From the NCBI GenBank assembly GCA_003233025.1, contig QIKS01000168.1, positions 1-8,336 of the forward strand: a DNA stretch of 8,336 nucleotides, in the 5' to 3' direction. Below the pieces are notes generated by a model. The model was not told the origin of the DNA and did not search any database. It was given only the letters and a program-made list of their open reading frames with translations. This DNA comes from Hellea balneolensis (GTDB lineage Bacteria > Pseudomonadota > Alphaproteobacteria > Caulobacterales > Maricaulaceae). Shown one piece after another: positions 5,876-8,336 of this stretch; position 1 is the first letter of the stretch, and the number at the start of each line of letters is the position of its first letter. The translations under genes were made by a program, and so were the position numbers.

Positions 5876-8336
5876 TCGTCCCCCCGCAATTGATTGTCAG
5901 GGCTTTGTTCAATTTGGCGCTCATTACCGCCCAGCCGTTCAACCAAAATGGCGGCGTGGACTTGATCGGCCTTATAATTACCTGACAAGGCATACATGGC
6001 CAAATTGACCCCAAACCGGTAAGCCATTTCCCGTTGGCGCGGGATATCGTCTTCAATGACGGCCAGATAGCGCCCCCGTTCGTCCTTGGCCCAGGCGGCG
6101 GCCCAATCGTTGGAGCCGACGATAACACTGCTCACCCCGTCACGGGCCGTGCCACTGCTATCGGCTTCCACCCATATTTTGCCATTGGCCCAGCGGCCGG
6201 CAAAAACCTGCAACAGATAGAAAGATTTAGTGATTACATGGTCTTGCGGTGGTGGAGCTAATCTCGGAATATCCAAATTTTTCGATATTTGCACCATGCC
6301 GGGATGGGGCTGATTGCCAAGCAGGCGTTTTCTGTCATCATCTTGCGTATCAAAGACAAGGGTGCCGCCTGCCGCCATATAGGCGTTAAGCGCCGTGCTG
6401 GCCTGCTCGCTTATGGGCGGCGCACTGCGCAGGACGGGCCAATACAAAAACGGGTAATAAGCCAATTCGTCGCTTTCGATATTAATCCCTTTAACCCCTT
6501 GAGGCTCAATGGTTGTGCGGCGTGTCAGCTCGCCGAGCAAGCCTTGCAATCCGGTTTTGCTCATGCGGTCAATTGCCGGATCTCCTGTGATGACATAAGC
6601 AAGGTGAAGTTCCAAAGCCCCGCTTATAGGCGTGTCGTCCTGGGCGGCAGCATTTATCGGCTGTACCAAAACGGCGCACAGGGCAAATGCGAGCAAAGCC
6701 GCCCCATTGCCAAGCCCGCCAAAGCGCAAACGGCCAGAGGCAATCAGGGCGAGGGCGACATCGAGAGCAATCATAAATGCGGCCAGGCTGAGCAATAACC
6801 CGATGAGAGATCTGGGTTTTTGGTCGGCGTAAGATGCGCTCCCTATGCCTTGAACATTAAGCCGCTCATAAGCATCCGGATCGGTGACCGTGTTAAGCGC
6901 CTGTCTGCGCACGCCTTGGCGGTATAAACCCGGCGGATGGCTCGGGCTGGCTTTGGTTTGTTCAAAGCTGTCATTGGCAATGGGGGCGGCGGTTAAGGGC
7001 GGCGTTGCCAGAACGCCGTACCCGTTTAAAACCTGCTCTGCCGTCCAGTCGCCGCCCGTACTATAGACTTGTGTGCGGGTCGAGCGGGCCAGAGGTAAAA
7101 TACGTTTTAACATCCCGACATAAAGACCACTTAGGGGCAAATCAGACCAGTCCGGGCCGGCGGTGACGTGAAAGAAAACGGTGCGGCCCAAGCCTAAGGG
7201 CGCAGAGGTGATCACCGGGGAGCCGTCTTGCAACCGTGCCCATGTGCTATTGTCCGTTTCCACGCCGGGTCTGGCCATGATTTGCTTTTTGACCGTGATA
7301 TCTTCCCCGATGCTCAGGCCAAAAAACGGGCTGTCGGGGCCAAAGGGTGCGAAGCCTTGCGGGTCTTCCCAGGCCAATGCCCCGCCCAATTCCCGTCCGC
7401 CTTGGCGCACAGCAACGGGGAGAAGCCCGTCAATGCGCGCCGCTAATTTTGGCCCGGCAAAGCGTACCAAAAGCCCGCCCTCCTCGACATAGGATTTGAG
7501 GGCTTCGCTATCATTTCTCGCCCGGTCGCTCATGAAAATTATCGACGGGGCAACGGCTAATAATTGCTCCAGGTCGCCTTTGTAAATATCCGCATTGGGA
7601 CTAAGGGCTTTCTCGATATAATGCCATTCCGACAATAAAGGTTGCGCATTTGCGTCACTGCCCGCCAGCAGACCAACAAGTGGCCGCCCCCAACTGTCAT
7701 CAAGCAAGGTAACACTGCCCGCAGATGCGTAGCGTTCCGGCTTGAGCATGGACACTTGGCGTCTTAAGGCTGCCGGCAATTCAAAATCCGCTTCGGCGCT
7801 GGATTGCCCCGGCGTAAATTGCAGAGGCGAGCGGGCAATGATCCGTCCGCGCGGGCCATAAGCAGCGATGGTCAAATTGCGCAGGCTTTGTGTCTCCAGC
7901 CTTTGCCAATGACTGCGAAATCCGCCAGATGTTTCCGTAACCGCTCCGGTGAGCAAGGGGGCATTTTCCGCGTCGGGTAGGTAAATTTTCTGCTGGCTTG
8001 CAGTGCGGATAACCTGCTGTAATTCACTGCTCTGTCCGTAATCAACCCCGTCGCTGAGCCAAGCAATATTGGCGTCGGTCAGGGGCAGGGTGGACACTAT
8101 ATTTGCCACTGCACTGCGGTTGGGCGAATAGGGTGTGGGTTGTAAGCTTTGTATCAATTTTAAAGCTTCACGGGCCGGCATAAATTGGGCCGCACTGTCT
8201 GGTTCCACACTTGTCAAAACCGCAACACGTTTGTTTTCGCTAATCATTTGCTCGGCGAAACTTTCCGCTTCGCGGGCGACGGCATTCCAATTTCCCGCTG
8301 CCGCCCAGCCGTCATCAATGATGAGAACCAGTGGGC
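5872..8336 (-). CDS. DUF4159 domain membrane protein (BatA/vWA-like), N-terminus cut by window edge
   Basis: 820 residues are visible in a frame open to the right edge; roughly the first 90 (BatA-like membrane region) are probably missing. The ATG at 8247 is internal, because conserved sequence (LVLIIDDGWAAAGNW) precedes it. This opening is a vWA-like module whose metal motif has decayed to DDGWA, with SDG where TDG is expected. Next come a beta-rich part and a GATase-like section (about 7715-7420). Two membrane segments lie near 6815-6731 and 6715-6640. The C-terminal DUF4159 domain (about 6625-5950) runs from LHLAYVITGD to the family-typical end YRFGVNLAMYALSGNYKADQVH. The only cysteine in the visible part is in the second membrane segment. 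The gene is coupled to the downstream vWA gene by a 4-base overlap. In relatives this pair follows MoxR AAA+ and DUF58 genes, so an envelope complex acted on by a MoxR chaperone is a reasonable inference. No biochemical function is established. Confidence 0.9.
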   Translation of the reverse strand, partial: PLVLIIDDGWAAAGNWNAVAREAESFAEQMISENKRVAVLTSVEPDSAAQFMPAREALKLIQSLQPTPYSPNRSAVANIVSTLPLTDANIAWLSDGVDYGQSSELQQVIRTASQQKIYLPDAENAPLLTGAVTETSGGFRSHWQRLETQSLRNLTIAAYGPRGRIIARSPLQFTPGQSSAEADFELPAALRRQVSMLKPERYASAGSVTLLDDSWGRPLVGLLAGSDANAQPLLSEWHYIEKALSPNADIYKGDLEQLLAVAPSIIFMSDRARNDSEALKSYVEEGGLLVRFAGPKLAARIDGLLPVAVRQGGRELGGALAWEDPQGFAPFGPDSPFFGLSIGEDITVKKQIMARPGVETDNSTWARLQDGSPVITSAPLGLGRTVFFHVTAGPDWSDLPLSGLYVGMLKRILPLARSTRTQVYSTGGDWTAEQVLNGYGVLATPPLTAAPIANDSFEQTKASPSHPPGLYRQGVRRQALNTVTDPDAYERLNVQGIGSASYADQKPRSLIGLLLSLAAFMIALDVALALIASGRLRFGGLGNGAALLAFALCAVLVQPINAAAQDDTPISGALELHLAYVITGDPAIDRMSKTGLQGLLGELTRRTTIEPQGVKGINIESDELAYYPFLYWPVLRSAPPISEQASTALNAYMAAGGTLVFDTQDDDRKRLLGNQPHPGMVQISKNLDIPRLAPPPQDHVITKSFYLLQVFAGRWANGKIWVEADSSGTARDGVSSVIVGSNDWAAAWAKDERGRYLAVIEDDIPRQREMAYRFGVNLAMYALSGNYKADQVHAAILVERLGGNERQIEQSPDNQLRGDE

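Noticed and set aside
5872..8247. The DUF4159 gene as a complete gene starting at the ATG at 8247
   Set aside because: The frame stays open to the window edge, and the codons upstream encode LVLIIDDGWAAAGNW, a conserved vWA-like opening, so the gene is cut by the edge.

Overview
The window looks like chromosomal DNA of an alphaproteobacterium of moderate GC content. Two genes point there. The first is an RNase E whose S1 domain is split by a long acidic insert, as is usual in alphaproteobacteria. The second is a membrane protein ending in a DUF4159 domain, followed directly by a von Willebrand A (vWA)/amidotransferase-like membrane protein, a pairing I recall from rhizobia and their relatives. 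No transposase, integrase, CRISPR array, tRNA or rRNA is visible. Both window edges cut a gene.

Layout. Positions 1-2306 (minus) hold rne (RNase E/G family), which runs off the left edge at its C-terminal end. Positions 2307-2709 are a 403-base non-coding region between the divergent rne and tdk genes. It holds an rne leader hairpin, an AT-rich patch that could carry promoters in both directions, a block able to fold into a long interrupted stem-loop, and a likely tdk promoter with a palindrome over its -10 element. Positions 2710-3297 (plus) hold tdk, a type II thymidine kinase. Positions 3300-3734 (minus) hold a small putative lipoprotein with 11-residue repeats; its stop codon lies two bases from the tdk stop. 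A hairpin terminator at about 3775-3808 ends a minus-strand operon. The operon's last two genes are here: a 692-residue vWA/GATase-like membrane protein (3797-5875) and the DUF4159 protein (5872 to beyond the right edge), which overlap by four bases (ATGA).

How the genes relate. rne (RNA decay and rRNA processing) and tdk (thymidine salvage) are separate housekeeping functions that share an upstream region. The DUF4159 and vWA proteins are translationally coupled and built alike: membrane segments, a vWA-like module, a glutamine-amidotransferase-like fold and no cysteine outside the membrane. They are probably partners in an envelope complex. Related operons usually begin with a MoxR AAA+ ATPase and a DUF58 protein, expected here beyond the right edge but not visible. 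The function of this complex is unknown, and it is the most likely place in the window for undescribed biology. The second candidate is the structured block at 2493-2574.
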